In this document: positions 34,658-43,402 of the stretch, piece after piece
Numbering within the stretch: position 1 is the stretch's first letter
Layout of the letters: each line of letters starts with the position of its first letter
Assembly (NCBI RefSeq): GCF_002162375.1
Contig: NZ_CP021425.1
Location: 6,203,276 to 6,267,275 of the forward strand
Source: Oleiphilus messinensis
GTDB taxonomy: Bacteria; Pseudomonadota; Gammaproteobacteria; Pseudomonadales; Oleiphilaceae
Reading direction: 5' to 3'
DNA: 64,000 nt
Notes under the pieces: model-generated
Seen by the model: only the letters and a program-made list of their open reading frames with translations
What the model was told of the DNA's origin: nothing
Database searches by the model: none
Position numbers and translations under genes: made by a program

Positions 34658-36350
34658 ATACACTCACCTGTGTCTCCACTGTTGTATTTTCGGTTTCCGT
34701 TGCGGATGTCTTCAATGCCAGTTTACGCGCGACCAGTGCAGCTATCGCTGCGGCGACCAGTAAACTCAAGTCAACGCCAGCGACTGGCCAATAGGTTTCG
34801 GTTATCACAGTTTTGAGCAAATGATCTCCGGTCGTCAGCCAATTCAACAACACGGCACTCACACAAAGCCCGACCAGCAGCCAGCATTGCTCACGCCAGG
34901 CAGGGTTTATCCCGGCCTTGGCAACTGGAGCACTGCGTACGGCAGCATGTAAAAATGTGGTACTCCAGGCGCTCCAGAAAACAACTTTTTCCCAGTCACC
35001 TTTGCCTTCCAGATTCATCGGTAAAACACGGTTTGCAACTAACATAGTGACTGCGGCAATAACCATCCCGGTAACGGTGGTAACCGCCAATGCATCGACC
35101 ATTCGACTACCCTGTTGTCCAGCTCTCGCGTGGGATAACTTGCGTTTTTCGACGAAGAAGATAAATCCAGTCGCGATACAAACACTCCCGATTAATCCAC
35201 CGAATACGTACAGCCAACGCAGCATCCAATGCTCAAAGTGTTGCAAGTGCAACCCGGTCAGAAATTCGTTAATTTCCGAAACAACAGCCCGGGGTGGATC
35301 TTCCCGGAGTACTTCACCCGTCGTGCCTTTGAAGTGAACACCTTCCCCCACCAATGCAACACGATCACTACCCGCCCGGTAGATTGAGACATAACCATTT
35401 GCGTCACCAACATGGGTGATGGTCAGAAAACCGACTTCGCCAGCCATATCACGTGCCGCCCAGCGCCGCTTTGCTTCGGCGACCATTGCATCAACGGAGG
35501 CAAATTGCGCAGGGCTACCTGCGGCATCATGGGGCAAACCAGTTGCGGCAGACTCAATAATTTCATGTTGATCATGGAGTGGTTTCAGCATTGTGCTGGT
35601 GACCGGAAAATACATCCAGCTGGCAAATATAATCAATCCGGTAAAGGCAAAGAAAAAATGAAAAGGCAGCGCAACCACTCCTGTCATATTGTGTAAATCC
35701 AGTGTACTGCGTTGAGTGCGCTTCCAGGGACGGAAGGTAAAAAACTCCCGAAATATTTTACGGTGCATAATCACGCCCGTAACCAATGCGGCCATCATTA
35801 CCATTGCAGCCAGACCCACAATCCAGTAGCCCAAATTCTTCCAGGTAAAATTCAAACTGTAGTGCAGGGGATAAAACCAACGACTGCCGATTTTCAGATG
35901 ATCGTCAGGCATTACGGTTCCGGATCGGGGATCAATGGTGAGACGACCGTGAATATGATTATGGTCATCCGGATTTTTTGGGTGCGGGACGCCGAAACCT
36001 GCCCCCATCGTCAGCACCGGATCACGATGCGTGGTATATGCCCAATATTCTTCTGGGGGGAGTGACTGTCTCGGCGTCATGGGGCCTTTACTGGCATCAT
36101 GATACAGTGGCATCAATTTGTTGTATTCCTGCTCACTGGGTTCCAGTTGCTGCAAAATAGGCAATAACATGGTGTCGAAGGACGGCATGGGTTGCGGCTC
36201 GAAGCGGGTATCCGGTAACGCCCAACGATCGATTTCCCGATCAAATACCGAGAGCGCACCAAAGAAAAAGCACACCATTAATACGTATCCCAAAGCGAGA
36301 CCAAACCAGGTATGAACCCATGCCATAGTATGGCGGAAACTGCTAAACAT
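34650..36350 (-). CDS. PepSY-associated membrane protein (iron-regulated, PiuB-like)
   Basis: A 566-residue inner-membrane protein. TM1 is near residues 10-35 (HTWFGLALGYVLMVCFFFG), with further transmembrane segments at about 185-210, 230-255, 375-400 and four near the C-terminus, and a periplasmic PepSY-type region between. Conserved His residues in the helices suggest haem or metal contacts. In several bacteria such proteins reduce ferric siderophores at the inner membrane. It sits in a Fur-controlled operon after the DUF3649 gene. Confidence 0.88.
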   Translation of the reverse strand: MFSSFRHTMAWVHTWFGLALGYVLMVCFFFGALSVFDREIDRWALPDTRFEPQPMPSFDTMLLPILQQLEPSEQEYNKLMPLYHDASKGPMTPRQSLPPEEYWAYTTHRDPVLTMGAGFGVPHPKNPDDHNHIHGRLTIDPRSGTVMPDDHLKIGSRWFYPLHYSLNFTWKNLGYWIVGLAAMVMMAALVTGVIMHRKIFREFFTFRPWKRTQRSTLDLHNMTGVVALPFHFFFAFTGLIIFASWMYFPVTSTMLKPLHDQHEIIESAATGLPHDAAGSPAQFASVDAMVAEAKRRWAARDMAGEVGFLTITHVGDANGYVSIYRAGSDRVALVGEGVHFKGTTGEVLREDPPRAVVSEINEFLTGLHLQHFEHWMLRWLYVFGGLIGSVCIATGFIFFVEKRKLSHARAGQQGSRMVDALAVTTVTGMVIAAVTMLVANRVLPMNLEGKGDWEKVVFWSAWSTTFLHAAVRSAPVAKAGINPAWREQCWLLVGLCVSAVLLNWLTTGDHLLKTVITETYWPVAGVDLSLLVAAAIAALVARKLALKTSATETENTTVETQVSVYE

Positions 36351-36360
36351 CGATACGCTC

Positions 36361-36675
36361 CTAATTTAAAATCATGTGCTGTAGAAGCCAGGCCGCTGTG
36401 GTGGTCAATAGTGCACCACCACCAAGTACTGCCCAGACCCAGGCAAGGCGAGGGGCTGCAAAAGCCCAGAGGAACAAAACCAGAAACAGTAGAAAGGCAA
36501 TCAACAACATGGCCTCTTCAGCCACATGAAATTCCACATCCAATGCCACTAAGCCAGCAATACCAAGAGATGTTATCCCCCAGGTAAATGCGTAGCTGCC
36601 CAGTAAGGCAGTAGCAATCCGGCTTAACACCATCATGATTTGGTTTTGATTGAATTTCGCATTACGCAGATTCAT
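36361..36675 (-). CDS. DUF3649 small membrane protein
   Basis: A 104-residue protein with three hydrophobic segments; the block ALLGSYAFTWGITSLGIAGL is characteristic of DUF3649, a family that sits with PepSY proteins and TonB receptors in iron-uptake loci. It is the first gene of the minus-strand PepSY operon, 10 bp before it, and follows a double Fur-like box. No biochemical function is known. Confidence 0.8.
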   Translation of the reverse strand: MNLRNAKFNQNQIMMVLSRIATALLGSYAFTWGITSLGIAGLVALDVEFHVAEEAMLLIAFLLFLVLFLWAFAAPRLAWVWAVLGGGALLTTTAAWLLQHMILN

Positions 36676-36740
36676 AAGCGGCTCTCAGTAATTGGGGATG
36701 CTGTCACCACAGCCAGTCAGGAAAACAGTATAACATTGCA

Positions 36741-36789
36741 AATGGTAATCATTACAACATCCACTTTAAATTGATAATCATTATAGTTT
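36741..36789. promoter_or_regulatory. Two Fur-like boxes in the divergent PepSY promoter region
   Basis: aatggtaatcattacaac at 36741-36758 and ttgataatcattatagttt at 36771-36789 each resemble the Fur consensus. They lie between the minus-strand DUF3649-PepSY operon and the plus-strand PepSY operon and could repress both when iron is plentiful. Confidence 0.8.
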
Positions 36790-36935
36790 GCATTAATATT
36801 TTCAAAATTTTATGTGATCGGTGACCACATTTGATGAATTTCAGAGATTGTCATTCGTTCGTCTTATGCACTGGCAGACAGGATTACTGCGCCGGTCCAC
36901 TCACACTAAGGCAGTTAACAAGAGGAGGCTGATCG

Positions 36936-37253
36936 ATGGGTCTCAGTTCAAGTCCAGGTTTAATCGTTAGGTATTTTGGCTTTTTAGGCAATGGCCGGTT
37001 CTGGCTGGCGGGTCCATTGGCGTTGTTTGTTTCCATTGCTGTTATGGCTGCGATGCCCCATGTATTGCCTGCAGGTACAGCCGGCATTGACCATCTGGTA
37101 TTTCCCTTATTGTTGTTCCCTCTGGTCTGGACCGGTGCATTTATGTACGCAATTCTGGAGACCCGGCTTGGCCGTTGTGCAGGCGTGCTCGGTGGATTTC
37201 TATTACTGAATGGCGGATTGGTCGCAGCATCAATTGCAGGACTATTATCATGA
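36936..37253 (+). CDS. Small membrane protein of the second PepSY operon
   Basis: A 105-residue protein with three hydrophobic segments (about 17-36, 48-70 and 80-104) and no recognised domain beyond general similarity to DUF3649-like partners of PepSY proteins. A ribosome site (agagg) precedes the ATG. The stop overlaps the next ATG by 4 bp (ATGA), so it is translated with the PepSY gene. It is the first gene downstream of the double Fur-like site. Confidence 0.7.
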   Translation: MGLSSSPGLIVRYFGFLGNGRFWLAGPLALFVSIAVMAAMPHVLPAGTAGIDHLVFPLLLFPLVWTGAFMYAILETRLGRCAGVLGGFLLLNGGLVAASIAGLLS

Positions 37254-38845
37254 TCAAAACTTCCAAAACTCAAACCATGCGCATATTGTCAGTGCATGGC
37301 TGGTCAGGTGTGTTATTGGGCCTGGCACTTTATATCGTGGTCTTTACCGGCGCCATTGCGGTATTTGCACACGATATTGCTTTATGGGGGGTAAGCGGCA
37401 CACCAGTACAGAAGCCATTGAGCCAGAATCTGGATGCTCATGTTCGAAATTTAGCGCAGCAAGTACCGGATGCCTATTTGGAAGAGTTAACGCTCTTCTA
37501 TAACCCTGCGGGACAGATCATCGCCTTCTTCCATACTCACAAGGAAAATGACAATGGTCAGATGGGCGACTACGGCACCCGGTTTGTGTTTGACCCGATT
37601 TCCGGAGTAGTCCTACAACAACATGAAGGCTTCAGGGACGACCTGCCTGAAGACCCTTACAGTGCACTGGACAGATTTCTTGTGCAATTGCACATCAATC
37701 TGCATGCACCAGACCCTTGGGGACTTTACCTCACCGGTATTCTGGGTTTGGTATTGTTAGCAGCTGCCGCCACCGGCTTTATTTTACACCGCCATCTACT
37801 GAAAGATATGTTCCTGCCGCCACGACGCTCCAGTCTCGGCTTGAATGCAAGGGATAAGCACAATCTCGCCGCAACCTGGGGTTTGCCCTTCTCGATTATT
37901 CTCGCGGTTACCGGCGCGTTTTACAGCTTCGCCATCTCCCTTGGCCTGCCAGTCATTGCCATGAGTGCATTTGGCGGGGATCAAGAAAAAGTAATCGAAA
38001 CCCTGGTGGGTATTCCAGAGGCTGAAAACCCGCAAACAGCCACCTTGACCAATCTTGACCACGTCATTGCCAATGCGACTGAGCGCTACGGCGTTGCGCC
38101 TGATTTTGCGTCGATTCATCACCTCTCACGGGCTGACTCGAAAATTATACTCTTTCATTTTCCGGCAGGTGGAACCCTTACACCCACTCAATATCAATAC
38201 AGCGGCGCCACTGGCGAATTTTTAGGGATCAAACCACAAATCGGTACCGTTGAATCCGTTGGCAATACGACTGTCGGCGTGATTGCCGCACTTCATTTCG
38301 GACATTTTGCCGGCTGGATCTCCCGAGTCATCTGGCTGGCATTAGGACTATCGGTGTGCTACGTAACCATTACCGGAATCCAACTCTGGGTACAACGACG
38401 AGCACTTAACCCTCTCTGGCAACGGCTGGGGCGTACTGTGATTGTAGTCGGTTATGGCTTGCCGATTGCCATCGCTGCCAGTGCTTTAGGCTTTTTTATC
38501 GGCCTGCCATTGGAAAAGAGTACTGCAGCTGTGACAAACAGTTTTGTTTACACCTGTGTGTTACTCTGTCTGCTGGGTGTGGTTATTCAGAATGCAGACC
38601 GGCTACTTGGTCTGTTTCGAGGGCTCCTTGGCTCCACACTGCTGATCTTACCTTTGACGCGAATGGCCTTGAGTGACGTCTATTGGGCAGACTTATACGG
38701 TACAGCGAATAATACGGTCATGGTATTGGACATCGTATTGATGTTGGCCGGGGGCTGGTATGTCTATCAGGCGACACGGATCTTTTTTGAGCAGAACAAG
38801 AGCAGCTGGGCATCTACAGAGATGTCAGGCGAGGTTACAGAATGA
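37250..38845 (+). CDS. PepSY-associated membrane protein, second copy
   Basis: A 531-residue inner-membrane protein: TM1 near residues 12-38 (HGWSGVLLGLALYIVVFTGA), a periplasmic domain, TM2 near 160-180, further segments at about 210-235 and 345-370, and four C-terminal helices. The order is that of PepSY_TM proteins linked to siderophore reduction. It is clearly diverged from the minus-strand copy at 34650-36350, so the locus has two separate modules rather than a recent duplication. It overlaps both flanking genes by 4 bp. Confidence 0.88.
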   Translation: MIKTSKTQTMRILSVHGWSGVLLGLALYIVVFTGAIAVFAHDIALWGVSGTPVQKPLSQNLDAHVRNLAQQVPDAYLEELTLFYNPAGQIIAFFHTHKENDNGQMGDYGTRFVFDPISGVVLQQHEGFRDDLPEDPYSALDRFLVQLHINLHAPDPWGLYLTGILGLVLLAAAATGFILHRHLLKDMFLPPRRSSLGLNARDKHNLAATWGLPFSIILAVTGAFYSFAISLGLPVIAMSAFGGDQEKVIETLVGIPEAENPQTATLTNLDHVIANATERYGVAPDFASIHHLSRADSKIILFHFPAGGTLTPTQYQYSGATGEFLGIKPQIGTVESVGNTTVGVIAALHFGHFAGWISRVIWLALGLSVCYVTITGIQLWVQRRALNPLWQRLGRTVIVVGYGLPIAIAASALGFFIGLPLEKSTAAVTNSFVYTCVLLCLLGVVIQNADRLLGLFRGLLGSTLLILPLTRMALSDVYWADLYGTANNTVMVLDIVLMLAGGWYVYQATRIFFEQNKSSWASTEMSGEVTE

Positions 38846-39132
38846 ACGGATTGATTTTAGTATTGTCTTCCTTAGGTTTCAGCGCAGCAGCATTTTGGTA
38901 TTTGTGTGCAACCGATGGCAAACGGCTGAGGGCCTGGAAAGTGGCTCGCTCCCGAGCCACCACTATATCCTTAAAGCGATGGCGTTCGCTTGCCTGGCTT
39001 GCAGCCTTGGCACCCGGCATTGCACTGTGCACCCTTGAACAATACCCTGCTTTTATCATGTGGTTTGCAGCCGCCCCCATCGTGGCGTGGTGGCTGGTAT
39101 TGTGTTGGCCCACCGATGTCGCCAGGAAATAA
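38842..39132 (+). CDS. DUF3325-like small membrane protein, second copy
   Basis: A 96-residue protein with three hydrophobic segments separated by a basic loop (RAWKVARSRATTISLKRWR). Size, topology and place right after a PepSY gene match the DUF3325-like gene of the minus-strand operon. The ATG overlaps the PepSY stop (ATGA). It ends the operon, followed by a hairpin. The function is unknown. Confidence 0.65.
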   Translation: MNGLILVLSSLGFSAAAFWYLCATDGKRLRAWKVARSRATTISLKRWRSLAWLAALAPGIALCTLEQYPAFIMWFAAAPIVAWWLVLCWPTDVARK

Positions 39133-39152
39133 CTGTCGCTTGAACACCCCCT

Positions 39153-39182
39153 ACCAGGGCGCCAATACCAATACGCCCTGGT
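39153..39182. terminator. Hairpin between convergent iron genes
   Basis: A 9-bp stem (ACCAGGGCG at 39153-39161, complement at 39174-39182) with a 12-base loop, in the gap between the PepSY operon and the convergent receptor gene. No long T-tract follows. Confidence 0.6.
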
Positions 39183-39210
39183 CAAATAATGGAAAACAAC
39201 TCATGATCCG

Positions 39211-41382
39211 TTAAAAATCAACGGTTGTTTTCACATAAAAGGCCCGACCTGGCCGTTGAACACCATAATAGTCAAACAGCTTTTCATCTGTCAGGTTCTG
39301 TACTTCAGCACTGACGTTGAACGTATAGCGATCTATATCCCGTGTGTACGTGAGTGCCAGGGAATGACTGGTCTGCGACGGCACGGTTTCTTTAAATTGC
39401 TCTAAGCCGACACTTTCCCAGATCAGGTAAAACTCATCCACAAAGCGCGCGTTCCAATTCAGTTTTACTTTGTCATAATCTGCCAACACGCTCGTCCAGT
39501 TCAACCCGACTGTGGAGTTGAAAAACTGATACGGCCTATTCGGAATTTTATCCCCTTTGTATTTCGCGAACAGTCCATCATCTGAGGTATTGGTTAAATC
39601 AAATGTAGTGAAATTCATATCGATATCGATAAAGCCCTCAGGCGAAGTCCAGCCGACTGCGGCTTGTATACCTTTCGATTCGGCGCCCAGGACGTTTGCA
39701 TAGTAAAGCTTGTCACCGGACCCCAGCAAAACGATGAGATTTTCTGCATCACGGATGAAGTAATTCGTGCCCGCCCGCCAATAACCAAAATCGCTTTCCA
39801 GGCCGTCTACAGTTAAGGACAGGTTATAGTTATGACTGGTTTCCTCTTCCAGATCCAAATTTTCAATAATCAGAACCGCATCACCGAAAATTTCTTCTGC
39901 ACGGGGAAGACGAGTGGCGTATTCATATGAAAATTTACCAAATAACCAGTCTGTGAATTTGTAACGGGTTGCATTACCCCAGCCATGATTACTGATAGCC
40001 CGATCAGAACGGACAAATACCTTGCTGGCATATCCCGGTTGTTCGGATCGTATTTCCTGTCGGTAGTGTTTTGCGAATAAGATGTTCTGCAACCGGTCAT
40101 CGAGCAGGTCCATGGTGTGCTCAATGCCGGCCACAACACTGTATAAATCCCGTAATGCTCTCAGGGGGTCCCGGTCACCTTCAGCCAGCAATTGCTCTTT
40201 GCCAGTACGATCATTCCAGGTTGGCGCGTAAGAAAAGTTCAGCAGATGTCCGGCGCCGATCTGCCAGCCGAGATTAATTCTTGCGAACTGCCTTTCATCC
40301 CAGGCCAAACGGTTTGTGGCATCATCTATTTCACCAGGAGATGGCGTACCCGTAACAATTCTTTCACCCAACCAATTGTATGAAAAATCAGCGATATCAA
40401 TAAAATGGGTATCAATCTCTGAATGACCGATAGCAGCCTCAAGCTCAAGTGTATCGGTCAATTGATGTTGATAGCGCATATTAATGCCACGGGATTCACG
40501 ATCCACGGTCGCTTCACCATACGCAACTCTCATATTTGCGCTGTGTTGAATATCTTTTGAATATTCACTGGTATACAGACTAATCTGCAAACGATCCGCC
40601 CAGCTTTGGTCAACAATACCAAGATCCAGGCTGGCGCCCTTACCACTATAAGTATCGTGAAATCGCTTAACCCTTGCTGGTTCGGGGCGGCCTACTTCGT
40701 TCGGCACTTGCACGTCAACTTCATAGTCGTTATCTGAACCGTCAGCAAATGCGTTTAGCCGCGCAAATAACCCACTGTCCTCATCCAAATGGGTCAGATT
40801 CAATGTAGATCTGAACGTATTAAAGTCGCCATACTGAACAGACGCTGACCCACTGGTACCTTCGACATTGTTGTCGGTAATCAGGTTAACCGCTCCACCC
40901 AGAGCATCGGCCCCAAATTTGATGGGCACTACACCGTGATAGATATCGACTCGTTCCACCAGGTTTACCGGTATGTTGCTAATGTCAAAGGTATAACTCG
41001 ACATATCGAGCGGTATACCATCAATAAAAAAACGTACCTGATCATCGCTAAAACCATTAAGGGAAAAACGCGCTCGAGAACCCAGGCCACCACTCCGTCT
41101 AACACCGACCCCCTGTACTCGTGCAAGAATCTCCCCCATATCAGCGGTTAAATTCTGATCTGCTTTGATGTCTACCACATCGACCGCTTTTGCAGATTCA
41201 ATCAGTTCATCCTCTTCGGATTTTCCGAAAATCACAACTTCCTGATGCTCCAGACTCTCCTCTTCCGTATTTTCTGATCCATTTGATTGTGCCCAGCTAC
41301 TTAAGGGAATTGCCGCCACGACGGGCACACAAGCGAGCCATTTGAAACAAGAGGTCGGGGCCGCAGAAAAGTGTTTGATCAT
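39211..41382 (-). CDS. TonB-dependent receptor, MxcH-like
   Basis: A 723-residue outer-membrane receptor with a signal peptide (about 1-32, ending SSWAQ), a TonB-box region (EVVIFGKSEED), a plug with GVGVRRSGGLGSRARFSLNG, DDQVRFFIDGIPLDM and FGADALGGAVNLITD, then a barrel ending in Phe. The plug closely matches my memory of MxcH, the myxochelin receptor family, so a catecholate-type ferric siderophore is a reasonable guess. It is divergent from an MxcI-like gene, which supports the assignment. Confidence 0.88.
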   Translation of the reverse strand: MIKHFSAAPTSCFKWLACVPVVAAIPLSSWAQSNGSENTEEESLEHQEVVIFGKSEEDELIESAKAVDVVDIKADQNLTADMGEILARVQGVGVRRSGGLGSRARFSLNGFSDDQVRFFIDGIPLDMSSYTFDISNIPVNLVERVDIYHGVVPIKFGADALGGAVNLITDNNVEGTSGSASVQYGDFNTFRSTLNLTHLDEDSGLFARLNAFADGSDNDYEVDVQVPNEVGRPEPARVKRFHDTYSGKGASLDLGIVDQSWADRLQISLYTSEYSKDIQHSANMRVAYGEATVDRESRGINMRYQHQLTDTLELEAAIGHSEIDTHFIDIADFSYNWLGERIVTGTPSPGEIDDATNRLAWDERQFARINLGWQIGAGHLLNFSYAPTWNDRTGKEQLLAEGDRDPLRALRDLYSVVAGIEHTMDLLDDRLQNILFAKHYRQEIRSEQPGYASKVFVRSDRAISNHGWGNATRYKFTDWLFGKFSYEYATRLPRAEEIFGDAVLIIENLDLEEETSHNYNLSLTVDGLESDFGYWRAGTNYFIRDAENLIVLLGSGDKLYYANVLGAESKGIQAAVGWTSPEGFIDIDMNFTTFDLTNTSDDGLFAKYKGDKIPNRPYQFFNSTVGLNWTSVLADYDKVKLNWNARFVDEFYLIWESVGLEQFKETVPSQTSHSLALTYTRDIDRYTFNVSAEVQNLTDEKLFDYYGVQRPGRAFYVKTTVDF

Positions 41383-41845
41383 ATAAACATCCTGTAATGC
41401 ATTTTAAAAATTTAGGATACGAGAGCGTGTGTCGGGTATAGAGCACCAAATTCTTACTGGGTAAGTCTTAACCTGAAAAGTAATAACGCGAGCAGCTCAG
41501 TCAGCGCCGCAGTTATATCAATATTTTTTATCCACTGCACGAAATAAATACGAATGATTGCTAATACCTTTATCATTTAACTCGGAACAATAGGTTGTAA
41601 CTATCCGAATTGTAACAATTGTAAACAGCGCAGAAGGCTTGTTGTTTTTGCATATGATAATTGTTATCGTTTGCGCCGCGCAAATTTGGTATACCACTGA
41701 AGTTGGTATGACGCCATTAAATCAAAGGGCGATTGACTTTTTCTATCAGAACGGGATTCGATTCTACCTTACTTATCTCCACGGTAACGTAAATTGGTAA
41801 AGCAGGTCGATTGCGCGTTTTTCAAGCTATTTGTAGGATGTTTCA
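41383..41845. promoter_or_regulatory. Divergent promoter region with Fur-like box
   Basis: A 463-bp AT-rich region between the MxcH-like receptor and the MxcI-like gene. atatgataattgttatcgtt at 41652-41671 resembles a Fur site, and a weaker match (aatacctttatcattt) lies near 41566. No gene is seen. The direct repeat ttggtat occurs at about 41696 and 41714. Confidence 0.65.
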
Positions 41846-43135
41846 ATGAAAGCAAGTAAATTTTGTTCGCAATTACTGCCTAGCATGGTTATTGCCCTGT
41901 CACTGGTAGGATGCGGCTCAGACAGTGACTCTCCAACAAGCAACAACGACGGCAACACCTCCGTACCAGACGATAACAGCAGCAGCTCAGAGGGTGCGTT
42001 ATATTTAGTCAAAAGCACCAGCTGGACAACTGATGACGGAATCGCAATGCATTTTGTCACCGATTCTCTGGATGAAAATACCGTATTCAATGAAGCCGAT
42101 GCCCTGGCATTGGAGGGGTACCTTGGAGTCGCACTGCCAGAAGGAGACAATCCTGATAATGCCTTCTTTGTCGGATTGAATCCTGAACCCGTCTTTCAGC
42201 GTTACGTCGTAAGCGACGACGGTGAAATTACCCTGGATAAAGAAATTGATTTCACCAATCAAGGTGTATCCAACGGCAGAAACCTGATGCGTGCCTCGAA
42301 GATCATGTCTCCGACCAAAGGGTATATCGTCGACCCGAATTCACTGCAGATCATCATATTTAACCCAACCGAGATGACCGTAACGGGTACGATTTCTCTG
42401 GCAGATCTGGATGAACCAACGCTACCTAACCGCTGGTCGATTTTCCCAACCACTGACGGCGACAGATTTGTTGCCGTGATCACCTACTATGAGGCTGACT
42501 GGTCCAACGCCGCTCACAGTAAACTGGTCATTGTTGACTCCACTACTGATACCGTCACCTCTGACACCTCTACAGAATGTGGTGGTGTTTCAGCCTCTGC
42601 GAAGGACGCGGAAGGTAATATCTACTTTGCATCCCATGATGAAGTTGCGTTGGGTTTCCATCAGGGAGACCTCTCCTTCCCACCATGCGTCATCCGGGTA
42701 TTGTCCGGGACCAATGAATGGGATGACTCCTATGTAATGAACATGCAAAACCTGACCAATGATGCACGCCTGGCTATGGCAACCATGAGTGGTATGGGTA
42801 ATACCGGTTATACTCTGATTTTATCTGAAGCAGCACAGGCAGAAATCGACAGTTCCACAACAGCTCGTTCTCTGATTCGGGATGTTTGGGAGTTTCATAG
42901 TTTCGATCTGACCGACGATTCTGCTACAGCGACCAAGGTTGAAAATGTGTTGCCGACTATTTCCCGGGTTCAATATGGCACACTCGACCATGCAGAACTG
43001 GGCGATATCTCCTGGATGTTGCGAACAGATCAAACTGCGGCAGAGACCATCATCTATAACTCAACAGACCCCGCAAACTGGTCCACGTTGACCACCGTGC
43101 CGGGACAAATGGAATTGGTTGGAAGATTGAAGTAA
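41846..43135 (+). CDS. MxcI-like secreted lipoprotein
   Basis: A 429-residue lipoprotein: the signal ends in the lipobox LVGC (Cys near residue 23), followed by a Ser/Asn/Asp-rich linker to about residue 50 and then beta-propeller-like sequence with repeated NGR, PTKGYIVDP and TTDGDRFVAV blocks. The size, export and pairing with an MxcH-like receptor fit MxcI-type proteins of siderophore loci, whose function is not known. The ATG is preceded by aggat. It probably shares the Fur-like control region with the receptor. Confidence 0.65.
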   Translation: MKASKFCSQLLPSMVIALSLVGCGSDSDSPTSNNDGNTSVPDDNSSSSEGALYLVKSTSWTTDDGIAMHFVTDSLDENTVFNEADALALEGYLGVALPEGDNPDNAFFVGLNPEPVFQRYVVSDDGEITLDKEIDFTNQGVSNGRNLMRASKIMSPTKGYIVDPNSLQIIIFNPTEMTVTGTISLADLDEPTLPNRWSIFPTTDGDRFVAVITYYEADWSNAAHSKLVIVDSTTDTVTSDTSTECGGVSASAKDAEGNIYFASHDEVALGFHQGDLSFPPCVIRVLSGTNEWDDSYVMNMQNLTNDARLAMATMSGMGNTGYTLILSEAAQAEIDSSTTARSLIRDVWEFHSFDLTDDSATATKVENVLPTISRVQYGTLDHAELGDISWMLRTDQTAAETIIYNSTDPANWSTLTTVPGQMELVGRLK

Positions 43136-43157
43136 ACCGGATTATCCAATTATTCCC

Positions 43158-43182
43158 GAGGTGCGGAACATTTCTGCACCTC
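43158..43182. terminator. Hairpin after the MxcI-like gene
   Basis: GAGGTGCGGAA pairs with TTCTGCACCTC around a 3-base loop (one mismatch), 23 bp after the stop codon. The same GAGGTGC/GCACCTC stem recurs at 45474-45496. Confidence 0.6.
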
Positions 43183-43221
43183 ATCCCTATCCCCTACTCG
43201 GCTCATCACATTATCTGGCTG

Positions 43222-43262
43222 TTGTCTGATTACTGTCTGAGTTCTGTCTGAGTTCTGTCTGA
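43222..43262. repeat. 11-bp tandem repeat
   Basis: About 3.7 copies of CTGTCTGAGTT, the first degenerate, in the intergenic space before the DUF4139 gene. Confidence 0.8.
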
Positions 43263-43402
43263 CTAGCCCGCCTGTTCATAGAACTACGTTGTTGCCCCCG
43301 TCGAACGCATGGAGTCGCATGTGCACGAATGTCCGCTCCAACAACGCGTACATCTGCTAAGCTGAAAGGACAGATTTTATCAATTATGGAGACGGGAATT
43401 CC

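Noticed and set aside
36884-37273. Minus-strand frame of 129 codons opposite the small membrane protein
   Set aside because: The plus-strand frame has a ribosome site, membrane segments and a 4-bp coupling with the PepSY gene, so the minus frame is a shadow.
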